From: Apium graveolens
Taxonomy: Eukaryota; Streptophyta; Magnoliopsida; Apiales; Apiaceae
DNA: 64,000 nucleotides
Assembly (NCBI RefSeq): GCF_009905375.1
Contig: NC_133649.1
Coordinates: 224,399,275-224,463,274, forward strand
Direction: 5' to 3'
Below the pieces are notes generated by a model, which saw only the letters and a list, made by a program, of their open reading frames with translations, had not been told where the DNA came from and did not search any database. Below are positions 22,768-33,884 of this stretch, piece after piece (the first letter of the stretch is position 1; each line of letters opens with the position of its first letter). The position numbers and the translations under genes are program-made.

Positions 22768-24912
22768 TCAAAGTGCTGAAATCCCGAGCCGAGCAACTTC
22801 AGATGCAAGAAAGGGTCTGAAACTGTGTTTAGAGGGGTCAAAAACATTGCCTTGGCCAATGCGTTCGGCGCATTTCTTGTAGCCTAAGATAAAAGCAGCA
22901 TGTTTCGTCCTCACAAGCTCCGTCTTGCAGTCTTTCAACTGCTTATACTTTTCCCTGATGTTCAAGAGACTTGATGTAGGCTTTAGGGTAGCGTTATCAC
23001 CCTTCTTGCTGACCACACCTACAACCTGATTCTTCAAATTATTTTTTGCTAACAATTCAATCATCGATATGTATGATAACGGATCTGCCAGGTCAAATAG
23101 AGCCTTCTCTGGAGACGAAAATGCAAACAGCGAGAATAATCGTTACTTTTGGTGCAATGTACATGTCAAAAGACGACAAATAATATCAAGCAAACTCGTG
23201 TTAGGCCGAAGCATAGTGGGAGAAACATGAAGAGCAAAGGGAGTGTGGAAAAGAGGGGGGAGCATGGTCACGAGGCAAATACGCTTGTAGATACATTTGA
23301 CAACTAACGAGAAAAACTGTTAATGCATCTCTTGGTACATTTGTTGTCAACAAGTCAACAAAGTTGCACATAAAGTTAGCAAACTTTCATGTGTATGGTT
23401 TATGGCAAACACTTTGGAAAATAACCCAAATAAAGCACGCAAGACAAGAATGGCATGTGCAAAGATGCCTAGAGGTTAAAAAAACAATTGCAAAATTAAG
23501 CAGGAGAGATGGCATTACCAGTTGGGACAGTGGCTGTAGAGTCAGGAACATCATCCAAATGATTGAGCATTTCAGCTGAAGGGGGTACGAGTGAATTTTC
23601 TTGCTGATTGTCTATGGGGTCATACGTAGGATCCAGCAAAAGCTTCTTATATCTCAAGCCCTTCTCTTTGGCCTTCTTCACACACTCATTGTAGCCATCA
23701 ACCTTTGCATTTGAAAGAGCCTCCTTAAACCTATCTCTCTGTTGTTGGAGTTCCGTCTCTAACACTTCAATTTTCCTTTTCAAGGATGCTATTTCACCAG
23801 TAGATTTCAACTCTACAATGTACTTCTCATGTTTGGCTTGTTCAAGCAATCTCTTGGCCATCTCCTGATTAATCTTTTCTAACATAACCTCGCTTTTTGC
23901 TTCCTCCAGTTCTTGAGTCAACTTCGATAGAGGAAGTTTCTCTTTGCCAACTGCAGATGGAGGTGGGTATCTAGCCACTTTTCTTCTTTTGGATCCATGA
24001 GTCGGGTTGTCAGACACTGCACAAGAAAGAAATCTATCAGCAAATGGAAGTGCAAAATTCTAAATACATCCATTCCTAAAGTTGTAGAGAAAACCAATAA
24101 ATCTAAAACATACCAATTTCACATCCAGTGTTATCTAAACAGAATTGCAAAAATCAACGTGCTAACATTAATTCAGAAAGGTCTAAAATAAAATTGTGAA
24201 ATCAAATTTACTAACATTCACTAGAAAGTAGTCATCTACACGTTTTTCGTTACCTAGGGCATGTATCTCATTTTTGCCGGACGAGATCATAGTATCTCAA
24301 TTACTCCCCAAAAAAGTTGAAAGCACCTAGACTTGCGAGAATTTGGCAAGTACATAAAAGAGCATATCCATTCACATATGGTAAGTGTGCCCAAAATCCT
24401 TGTTTGATATCAAACTCAACGATAAGCAAACGAATGTATGTCGCATGTAAGCAACTGAATTAATTAAATAAATCGGGTTGCATAATGTATGTCTCTTCCG
24501 CGCATGTAAGCAACTGAATTAATTAAACAAATCGATGCGACCCGAACCCTAAATTCAAAACCCATTCAGATCCTTTTAGCAAAATCGACAACGCGCAACG
24601 GCCAAGCCCCTAAATTCAAGACCCATTGGGATCTTTTGAGCAAAATCGACAATGCGCACCGGCCAAACCCTAAATGCAAAAAACCCATTTGGATCTTTTT
24701 CGCAAAATCGACTATGAGTAAAGAACGTGTGTCAATGTAAAAACTACCCAAACCCCTAAATTCAAAACTCATATGGGTGTTCATAACCAAATCAACAATG
24801 AGCAAAGAACGTGTGTGGGTCATCCTTACATTCAAAACCAATTTAGATTTACCCCATATACTAAGTTTTAATAACTACAACAAAAATTGAATAGAAATGC
24901 GTTGAACTTACT
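22768..24912 (-). CDS. Coiled-coil protein of unknown function, 279 aa, start codon split by an intron
   Basis: I do not recognise the family. The model has three coding segments on the minus strand: one base at 24912, then 24016-23519 and 23108-22768. All junctions are GT/AG and phases agree; the total is 840 nt including the stop. The A at the end of exon 1 joins TG at 24016 to make the ATG, because the acceptor TTGTGCAG abuts TGTCTGAC and the upstream frame has a stop before any Met. The protein starts MSDNPTHGSKRRKVARY, a basic, possibly nuclear-localising segment. Residues about 30-125 are Glu/Lys/Leu-rich with a coiled-coil look (SLKRKIEVLETELQQQ). Near the C-terminus is VFDPSKHSFRPFLASEVARL. 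A short upstream ATG (MPAI then stop) lies in exon 1. No signal peptide or membrane segment. The retroelement-rich setting raises the possibility of a transposon-derived origin, but I see no support for it. Confidence 0.7.
24544..24850. repeat. Imperfect tandem repeat with telo-box-like motifs in the leader intron
   Basis: Four to five units start near 24544, 24606, 24666, 24751 and 24826. Each begins AACCCTAAA-like or CCCCTAAATTC, followed by CAAAACCCAT, GATC-TTTT and CAAAATCGACAA. The first two periods are about 61 bp; later units contain an insertion with AAAGAACGTGTGT. CCCTAAA is the plant telomere and telo-box core. The array is inside the intron that splits the ATG of the coiled-coil gene. 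Confidence 0.75.
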
Positions 24913-25067
24913 TTTTTGGATGCAAAGAAAAAAGTGACGAGAAAGAGATTTGACCGGTTATATTGCCGGCATTGTCGCCGGAAAACAAACAGCTCGTTCT
25001 TTGAAAAACCCAAGTGTTGAAAATGATGAATAGGGTTCAAGATTTTAAAGTAGCTTTTCATATACAC

Positions 25068-25595
25068 CCGGGAGGAAATGTTTTGATACTCTTATTACAA
25101 GACTCGGGGTTAGTTTTGTAATTTCAGTTTTTTTAATATTGTGTAAGTCAGTGGGGCCCATTTATAATCTTGATGAGACAAGGAGAATTGTAGTATTTAT
25201 AAACGCTCGATGACAAATGGGGTTTATAGCACACTTGAAATGGGCCATCACATGTGAATATGTAGCCCAAACGATAACTAGTAAACACTTAAGGGTGTAC
25301 CAAAATAAATATATAATAGAAGTTAAGAATGATGTCGTGGTTACATTTGGTAAAAAAAAAATCACCAAAAAGAGCGTACAATCCTAATTTCACAAAACAT
25401 TCTACAACTCCAAACTAATGACTGACTACACATTCATATTGTACACGCCAAATCAAGCCAAGCAACCCTAACTCTCCCTCTCAATATCAGGCAGGGTCCG
25501 AGGTAGACAATGCTCTTACGTCACCTTAAAATCAAGCATGGTCCGAGGTAATATGTATGCAGGTCAATGCATGCTACATCAATATAAGCTTCAAT
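25068..25595. other. Intergenic between the coiled-coil gene and HDA5-like gene
   Basis: This stretch holds the promoter side of the left gene and the downstream flank of the right gene. Nothing else can be assigned. Confidence 0.4.
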
Positions 25596-28500
25596 TTACA
25601 ATGTTTTAGAATAAGCTTCCTTAATGTAAGAAATAGCTGCGTCTTTTGAAAGCCGCTTACTTTCTGTTAGCCCTTTAACCAATGTATTGGCATATCCTTC
25701 GCAAGGTTGACAAAGTGGAAGCTTCCCGGTTCTGAAGCTCTCTATGTCGGAAACAGGGCACCTAAATAAATAGCAACAAATTTACACACTGTTTGTGCTC
25801 ACAGTTTTAAATGAACAACAGATGATATGAGGATGAAAAGAAATGTACTTACGTCATTGTAAGTATAGGAATATCTTTTTCCTTTCCCAAGTAAACTACA
25901 TTATGGTACCAGCCCGTCTGTACATGAAGCATCTATGGTTATGCAACAATAGACTGTATGACTGCAACAACACTCTCGCAACAGTTTATGCAAATTTGCA
26001 ATAGGCCAATAGTTCAAAGCTATTATTCCTAATTTAATTGGTTGCAAGTGTAACTAAGGGATGAGGATCTAAAGTAGCTCGGTCAGTGCTCAGTACAGAA
26101 AGTAAGGTCATTCTTTACATGAAAAATATTTATCATTGGCATATTAACGCTCTTTTTTAGGATCATACTTAAAGTGTGTATTCAGCCAAATGCCCCCTAA
26201 CAAACACGCTCATTAGAGGGGAATCTGAGAGAAGTTGCTGGGGAATCAGAGAAAAGTTGCTATGCACAAACAGTAAAATTTTCTGTCAACACTGTCATAT
26301 TATCATGTTCTTAATACATCTGTAGTAATAGGTCTGGCTGGACTGATCAGCAAAGCTATCAAATTAGTTTTTACGAATTATGCTCTTTTCTTCAAGCAAA
26401 TAGGACATTTACATATTATTGCAAAACAAAATAAAACTGCAACAAAAAAATTCCACACATGTTGAAATTATGATCCAAGGGTAAGAGTGAGAAAGAGAGA
26501 ACAAAAAAACATGACTTGTTACTGGAAAATTATCGATTATGATTGGGCCACGTTCCTGGCTTATCATTTTGTTCAGAGATGTTATTGTAAATTTGAGGTG
26601 AGCGCAACAAAGTTTGATATCTCATTTAAGATGTCATCCACTGTTTAATTAATATCTTCAGGCTTCTGCAGGCTTTTTCATGTATAAAAGAATTTTTTCT
26701 CAGTGGAGAATTATCATTACTATAAAAGCATGCATAAATAAACCAAACATTGATGCTCATCTGTCATCATATCAAATCAGCAATACATACCTTTAGTGCT
26801 TCCACAGAAATGAACTGCTTGTCTGTGACTGAATGTAAATCACTCATATCAAATAAAGGAGAAGTTGCGTCAATGCTTGAAGTGTTCTCTTGAAGCAAGA
26901 CATCATTGAACTGCTCAAGCCTGTAAAGGAATTGCAGGCATTGAATTCAACCGAAGAATTCACATGGACTTGAAATAAATAGGATCAATAACTGTGTGCA
27001 CTTCCTAAAACTTATTTTTCTTTCCAAAAATAATTTAAGCATACAGTTTTACAAAAGCAAATGTTTAGCAAGTTTCATAATAAATTACTAGCCAAGATGT
27101 GTGATAATTATGTGGAAGAAACAAGAGTCATCTGGATCACTTACGTAATTTTATATAAACACATATGAGTTTCATCGCCTTCGGTGCTTTCAGGGTGCAG
27201 AAAAGCAACTCCTCCAGGGCCCCAAGTACTTGTACAATCATGACCAAAGAATAAACGATGTGGGACAGTCTTCCACACAGTTTCTTTTGGTTGGCTTTTG
27301 TCCATTGAGCCTGAACATTTCTTTCGCATGCCCTCGGTCTATGTTTAAACAATGTGCAAGGGGATCACAAAAACATAAAAATAAATTAAAACTAGTGCAC
27401 TGTAGAACACAATCTTTTATCGAGTAGTGAATACTGAAAAGCTTTATTATTTGCTATCATCTGAATCCAGAACCTTAGTTATTCCCAAAAAAATTCTGAT
27501 AGAAGTATAGAAAGCAAACTAAACTTGATACAAGTAAAGCATTCTTGTGTGTTTCTACATAAGCTTTTCCCAAAATATCTAACATTGTGTTCCAGTATCA
27601 ATGAAGGAAAAGAAAAGAATGGAAAATGAGATACTTTCTTCTCTCTAAATCTTTCCAAAAGTGGGAAGAGGATTTTGGGGAACAACTATACAAGGACTTT
27701 CTTTCCAAATCTTTAGGGATCTTTTCTTTTTTTCCTTTAAAGTTTTTGGGAACAAGCTGAAAAAATCAATTCTTCGACTTTCTTTTCTTTCTCTCAAATA
27801 AAAAAGTTTCTGGAACAGAGTCTAAATGTCACAACTGACAATTTCAGGTTAATCTTGTCTGAAGTAATAAAGTATGGATCATAAAGAAACGCTCTAATCT
27901 GGGATGAATAATAATCTTTGACAAACTTGATTAAACAAAGGAAATATGGAGACATGAAAGTCATCTGAACTGTGTCCTTAGCTAATTTCATTTCATATTC
28001 TAATTTATTTTCCCACAACTTTAATGCAACTGCAATCCTTTCATTTTACTTTTAATCATCCTTCCGCACAAATTTTAAATGCAAGAGCCTACCCGACAGA
28101 TATAAATGATATTGTGTAAATTATAACAAGATATCAACAGATAAATCTAACCTGATTTTTATTGGATGCAGTAGATTATTACATTAAGAGCTATAAATGA
28201 ACTGAGGTTAATTTTGTTAATTTTTCAAAAAATTTGCCTCGGCTCGTGTAGGGAAATGCTCGGACCGGCTCGGTTCCTTTACAGCCCTAATTATATTTGT
28301 ATTTTGTAAAGCAATGATAGAGGTTGTTCGCTGATTCTTTAGACCAATATTAGTATAAGAGGCATCAAGGGGGTTTTACCTAGTTCTAAAAATTCCGCAA
28401 AGAATCATAAGCTAGCTAGTCAAGTAAGTATGAAATGATTGTGAGACCACTTTTAAAGATGCAGCTTAAATGCTTTACCTGTCCGCCTTCAATATAGCAT

Positions 28501-31500
28501 AGAAATCTTGATCTGCTCATATTAGATCCAAACGTAGCATACCAGACATCAACCTTTGAAAGCTTTGATCTCCAAGGAGGAGAAGCAGAGCTCACATTAT
28601 CTGACATATTTAAGAAACTCGTTAGACAAAAAGATATAAAATAATTATATGGACATATGAATTATGATTTTGTTTGGTTACCACGAATTTGTTCATCAAC
28701 TTTGAGTTTCAATAGGGGTTCTATGACATCCTCAACAACCTTCTCATTTTCCTCTGATTCTACTCTATGCAAATCATCATCATCATACTCCTCTTCTGAG
28801 TCGGAGCCATGGTACTTGAAGAAAAATCAAATCATAAGAGTTATACTAGTGAAGGTTAAAGGCAAAATAATGCATGTACCAAAATGATGGAGAGCAAAAT
28901 ATGCCAAAAGGAACTGAGGTTTGTTCTTGCAGACAAAATATAAAGAAAAAGTAGGAGTTTAGGCAAAAAAAATGTTTACTGCTCTAAAGTAGGAGTTCCG
29001 GATGATTCACAAATCTTACAAAATTATTTGAATATCACCAGAACTTGTACGAGGTGCTTGACTTTCACAGATATGTTCGTACTTGGTTTAAATTTGTATC
29101 AAGTAACAACATAAATGACAAAGAATTATTCTCGTGAAAAATAATAATGTCCAGTGTCCACTGCAATTGCCTTTTAAATACAATATTCTAGTAAAAACAT
29201 TATCGTTCCTGAAAGTCAATTGTTTCCATGAACTTTAAGAATGGACTGGCAACAATTGGCCGCTATAGTTTCTTTTGGCGCTAACAAATCACATGGACAT
29301 TATAAATGAGGGAGGGACTCGTGACACAAGAAAAGGCTAGATGCTAGAAACACAACACTAGAAATATCATCTGCATATCTAGTATCTAAGTGTAATAGGG
29401 TATAGTAATCCAGCTCTAGATACGTGGAAGGTATTGCTAACCTGAATTTGAGGTGCTTTCCTGCTGTTCAATTTTTCAGGCAATTTCTCAGCAAGTATTG
29501 GCCAGTACGGACACAATTCTTCACGAACCTGAAGAAAAATTCTATCTCGAGATCAGAAGTTCTGTCCATATTAGATGCATTGAAATCCATATTTTAATCT
29601 CTTATTATATCAAAATGAATCGTCAATCCAAATCTATTTTGGACAGAATTAATCCAAATCTATTTTGGACAGAATATGAGCAACAAAGGACATCCATCTA
29701 TAATTACAAAGAGATACCCAAGTCATAGATGTAATGTACCAGCAATGAAGATGATCCAAGTGTAATTAAAAGAAATAAACAAGAGATAAGTAATGTACCA
29801 ATCGTATCACTTGCCATGTGGAGTCAAATGGACAATTCTTAGAAGTTTCACTCCTATTTTTGTCCTCTAGCAACACCTTCACACAAGCAAGTACAGAATT
29901 TGCTATAGAAACAGGGTTGTATCCTCCTTCTAATGCCATAACAATCCTTCCCCCAGCAAACTCCATCAACTGGATAAAGCGTCCTCGAAGAAATTGTTTT
30001 TATTAGTATATTAATATACCTTTCAGATTTTCACAAAAAGATTCACAAAACCAAGAGGGAAAAAACGGGACGGTACATCCACAAGTAAAAGTTAATAGAT
30101 CCACAATGTCCTCATCAAATGAAATATCAAGCTAAGCACATTCATGAAAGACCTTTTTAAAATACTTTTACATAATTATGGAAATATTTAAAAAACTTAA
30201 AACCTTAAAAAACCCTGAGGTAAACATTTTAAATAACATTTGTAGGGTACAGTTCAGGTAACTAAATAAAAGTCACAAAGTCACTTTGGTGCTCACCTTT
30301 TTCAACATGACAGAAAAGCCGGATGGTGTAACGCAACATCCACCAAGAGGATCATTGATGGCTGTACCAATTATACACTAATTAGAACGTGGCTCAAAGT
30401 TTTACACACTTACTACATGCAGAGGATAAAATTTATTCTTAAAATATTTCTAATAAAGAAGCTAAAGAAACAAAACGGTGGCCTTTCAAATATGGGTGAG
30501 TTATAAAACAAATGTTGAGACACACCAATTCATATATAAAAATTGAAGTCTAAATGGTGTTTAATTAAGATGAAGGCATGAACTTACTACTTTTGCTTAA
30601 CAATTACTCCCTCACTCTCAAAATAATAGTCCTAATCTGACTTTTGTCAGTCGAATTGACCGAATTTTATTAAGCAAAAAAGTGACCAAATTTTAACCCA
30701 AAATTACACATTTTAGAAAATTAAACACATTTTAAGAATTAATTTCAAAAGTTATATCTAATCCACTTTAAAATTTATTTTTTAGATTTTAAAAATTATA
30801 AAAGAACACGTTCTAATTTTCAATTAAATTTCCGTTTATTTGACAACTGAAAACTCAAACTAACAATCATTATGAGATGGAGGGGCTAAATTTTTGACAA
30901 GTACCACATTTCAAATATTCATATAATGAGCTACATAAAACTAAAACAATGCTTTATATTACAACAATGTTTCCATTTTTACTTTGCTATTTAGTGCAGC
31001 TATGATTAAAAATGGTGCACTCTTTTCCACTGGACACAAATTGTGACACCAGTTTCCAATAAATATAAGATCCGCTTGGTCATCCAAACACTAATAATAG
31101 GACACTTCCCCTCCCAATTCTCTCTGTATGTGTGTGTGTGCGCGCAGGTTATGACTTTACATCTATCAGGCTAATCATGAAAACTTTTGGCAAATAATTT
31201 TTAACATCAATTTTAAGGAATTCATGACAAAATTAACAATATTAATAGAGATTTTGGTAGACACATAATGTAGTTATCTAACCAGCATCAAATCCAGCCG
31301 AGACTATAACCAGGTCCGGACTGAATTCCTTGGCAACTGGAATCAATATATGATCCCAAACTGCCAAATAGTCAGCATCTCCACACTGAGCATTCTCCCA
31401 GGGAACATTAATATTATATCCTGCACCTGGACCTTCTCCCGTCATATTATGTGAGCCATCATCTCCCGCTGGATAAAAGCTCCCAAAATCGTGCCTTTTT

Positions 31501-33841
31501 AAAAGAAATTGACAATATAACCACCAGAAGACTGAGTAACGAACTTGATTTAAGAAATGGACATGAATTCGTTAAGATTACCTTAATGAAAATAGTGAAA
31601 AGCTTATCAGAGAATGAAAAAACATATGATCATGTATGAGCGCGTTAAAAAATTCTCTTAGAAAGTACATAAAGGTCAATACAAACAAACAATAAATCAA
31701 AGTTTAATCTTTATATATTTAGTACTGACGCATTTAATAGGTCACATACATATTCAACTCCATTACTTACTGTGGTTTTTACTAATGTAAAAAATTTATC
31801 TTTTGAATAAACTTAACAGTTTATGCAGAGATACAAAACTTAAGTTCTGAAATTCTTCAATTTCACTTAATTTGATTAGTCAAAATCCAATTACAACACC
31901 CACCGTCCCACCCCAACAAAATAGTCCACTTTGAGTTCAAAAAAATAATTAATCAATTATGTTCCTTTAAAATCCTTATAAATAATTACCTCTACATAAT
32001 TCAATAGTGAACATATGATGATGAATTTGGATCATGATCTTGATTCAATCATTCAATAATCTGTAAATTGAAATTGTCTCTATTTGAAAAAAAATCAGGT
32101 AAACTTCATTCTCATAGTACAACCTAGAGAACATGGTGCATTCCAATATTGAGAGAGATGAAAGGGATATTCGAAATTCTATGAGTTACATTTGTGTCAC
32201 AAAAGCACACAAGACATGAATTATCCAATTTACAGACACAAGACAGCTTAACAATATCACACTACAGATAGGTCCCTTAAACGAAGGCAAAATAGCACAA
32301 TCATGCAGGCAAATTGTAGTTGAGACATTCCAACAAAAACAAATATTAATTAGGATAACAAAGCACTAATTACTATTAACTATTAAAAACATATTTATTT
32401 CAAGGTACCTGTGTACGGAGAAAAATAGCACTCGAGGATCCTTCCAAAACATTTTTTGGGTCCCATTTCCGTGATGAACATCCCAATCGACGATCAAGAT
32501 TTTCTTAATTCCTAACTCCGGCTGCAACATACACTCATACATAGTCAAAGGGCAAATACAAAACACTATTAGCATAAACAATGATCAAAAGACGACTTAA
32601 AGAGGAGCTCTCACTCTTTCATCCAACAAGAACCTTGTTGCGATTCCAACATTATTGTATAAGCAAAATCCCATAGGCTGATGTTGTTCTGCATGATGTC
32701 CAGGAGGTCGAACTATGGCAAAGGCAGAGTCCAATTCACCTTTAGCAACTTTTTCAGCAACCTAACGTAGCAAAGATTTCTCATTAGACGTTTATTCAAA
32801 ATATAACTAAAACAAATCAGAGAAAATACTACATATTAAAGCATGAGTTTGGAATTCTATAACGTAGCAAAGATTTCTCATCAGACGTTTATTCAAAATA
32901 TAACTAAAACAAATCAGAGAAAATACTACATATTAAAGCATGAGTTTGGAATTCTATTATTTTCACAAGTTGTAGAGCAAATATAAAACTACATATCTAG
33001 AACATTGGCAGTAATGATTGTTTCTCGTCTGACTTGATTGCGAAATGTAGTAGCCGATGTGCTAAAATGTTATAGTGGACTTTATAAAAGACGAAAATAA
33101 TGTAGAGACTGTTTATGGATCTTATCCAATTTACCTCAATGACAGAACCTGCAGCTAGGTAAGCAGCTTCGGATGAACCTTCATTGAAATATATAGAATT
33201 AAACCTCGAAGCAATCCTGTTTCTTTGGGAACAGGATTTTTGGGAGCTAATATTCTTGATCAAATCAATGTGCTTTTTGGTGTGAACTAAAGCTAAATAC
33301 TTATCATCTGCTTCTTTTGCATCTACAATCACGCATCTGAATAATAATAATAATAATATATAAAAACATTACGAAAAATGTCAGCACTAAATTATAATAA
33401 TAACAGACAATGTACCATCTAAATATACACGTGCTTATACCTTGTTTCAGTTTTAGAAAAGAATAAAAGGTCATTATTAAATTAAATTTTCATTCGAAAA
33501 TAATTGGTGGAGTTAAGTAATGTTCACAAAATTATTCGTAAGATAAATTAGTTTGAATTCGAAAAATACATTTTCTTTTTTTGATAATTACATTCGCTCC
33601 GAGTTGAAATATACTTGATATCTTAAAAAAAATAAAAAGAGAGAGAAAGAAACCTGTTGTGTATGCCAGCAGACTGAAGCATGTCCCAAATGGAGCGGAT
33701 CCGGATCGGGTTTTCGGGGTGAAAATCATTTTGACGAGGACAAAAATGCTTACACATCCTGTCATCGTAAATTAACCCGACCCGACGCCCGTTTTGAACA
33801 CCCGACCCGCTTTCACTCTTCTCGGATTCTGATGACTCCAT
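25596..33841 (-). CDS. HDA5: Class II histone deacetylase, HDA5/HDA18 type, 14 exons, 664 aa
   Basis: A zinc-dependent lysine deacetylase of the RPD3/HDA1 superfamily, removing acetyl groups from histones and other proteins in nucleus or cytosol. Exons on the minus strand: 33841-33654, 33336-33135, 32761-32615, 32521-32409, 31494-31283, 30361-30297, 29969-29799, 29528-29442, 28814-28682, 28600-28479, 27338-27145, 26920-26791, 25917-25853, 25761-25596. All introns are GT/AG and all phases close: 1995 nt with the stop. The domain starts at [16 protein letters not shown] (about residues 20-35). Active-site landmarks: PGHHAEQ (His152, His153), [10 protein letters not shown] (zinc ligands Asp193, His195), SAGFDA (Asp286) and LEGGYN (Tyr326). 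After residue 370 comes an acidic stretch ([11 protein letters not shown]), then a C-terminal domain with [15 protein letters not shown] shared with plant HDA5/HDA18. Length is close to Arabidopsis HDA5 (about 660 aa). Choice between HDA5 and HDA18 orthology needs a tree. Confidence 0.9.
29625..29677. repeat. Short 26-bp tandem duplication in an HDA5-like intron
   Basis: AATCCAAATCTATTTTGGAC occurs twice, 26 bases apart, in intron 7. No effect on splicing sites. Confidence 0.7.
30607..30886. mobile_element. Stowaway-like MITE in HDA5-like intron 5
   Basis: About 280 bp flanked by TA on both sides (30605-30606 and 30887-30888). The left end is CTCCCTCACTCTCAAAATAA; the right end reads GCCCCTCCATCTCATAATG on the reverse strand. 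This gives imperfect terminal inverted repeats of the CTCCCTC type used by Stowaway elements. No coding capacity. The inverted repeats are imperfect, hence moderate confidence. Confidence 0.6.
32764..32957. repeat. 97-bp tandem duplication next to the exon 3 acceptor of the HDA5-like gene
   Basis: Units 32764-32860 and 32861-32957 are identical except for one base (ATTAGACG versus ATCAGACG). The first unit directly abuts the AG acceptor at 32762-32763. The AG itself was not duplicated, so the functional acceptor remains unique. Confidence 0.95.
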
Positions 33842-33853
33842 TGACTGTTGATG

Positions 33854-33884
33854 ACTCTCTCCTCTCTCTCTCTCTCTGTCTCTG
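33854..33884 (-). promoter_or_regulatory. GA-rich tract in the HDA5-like 5' leader
   Basis: The minus strand has an almost pure (GA)n run about 15 bases upstream of the ATG at 33841, typical of plant 5' leaders and of GAGA-binding sites. A regulatory role is inference. Confidence 0.4.

Noticed and set aside
24566..24841. 91-codon minus-strand ORF with internal repeats
   Set aside because: It is produced by the telo-box-like tandem DNA repeat in the intron and its repeats shift frame; not a protein.
24861..25067. 68-codon minus ORF as N-terminus of the coiled-coil protein
   Set aside because: Its frame does not match that of the second exon after splicing at 24912, where the protein would hit stops; treated as leader.
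28225..28295. GC-rich patch (GCCTCGGCTCGTG...) in an HDA5-like intron as a transposon end
   Set aside because: No inverted repeat or duplication could be found around it.
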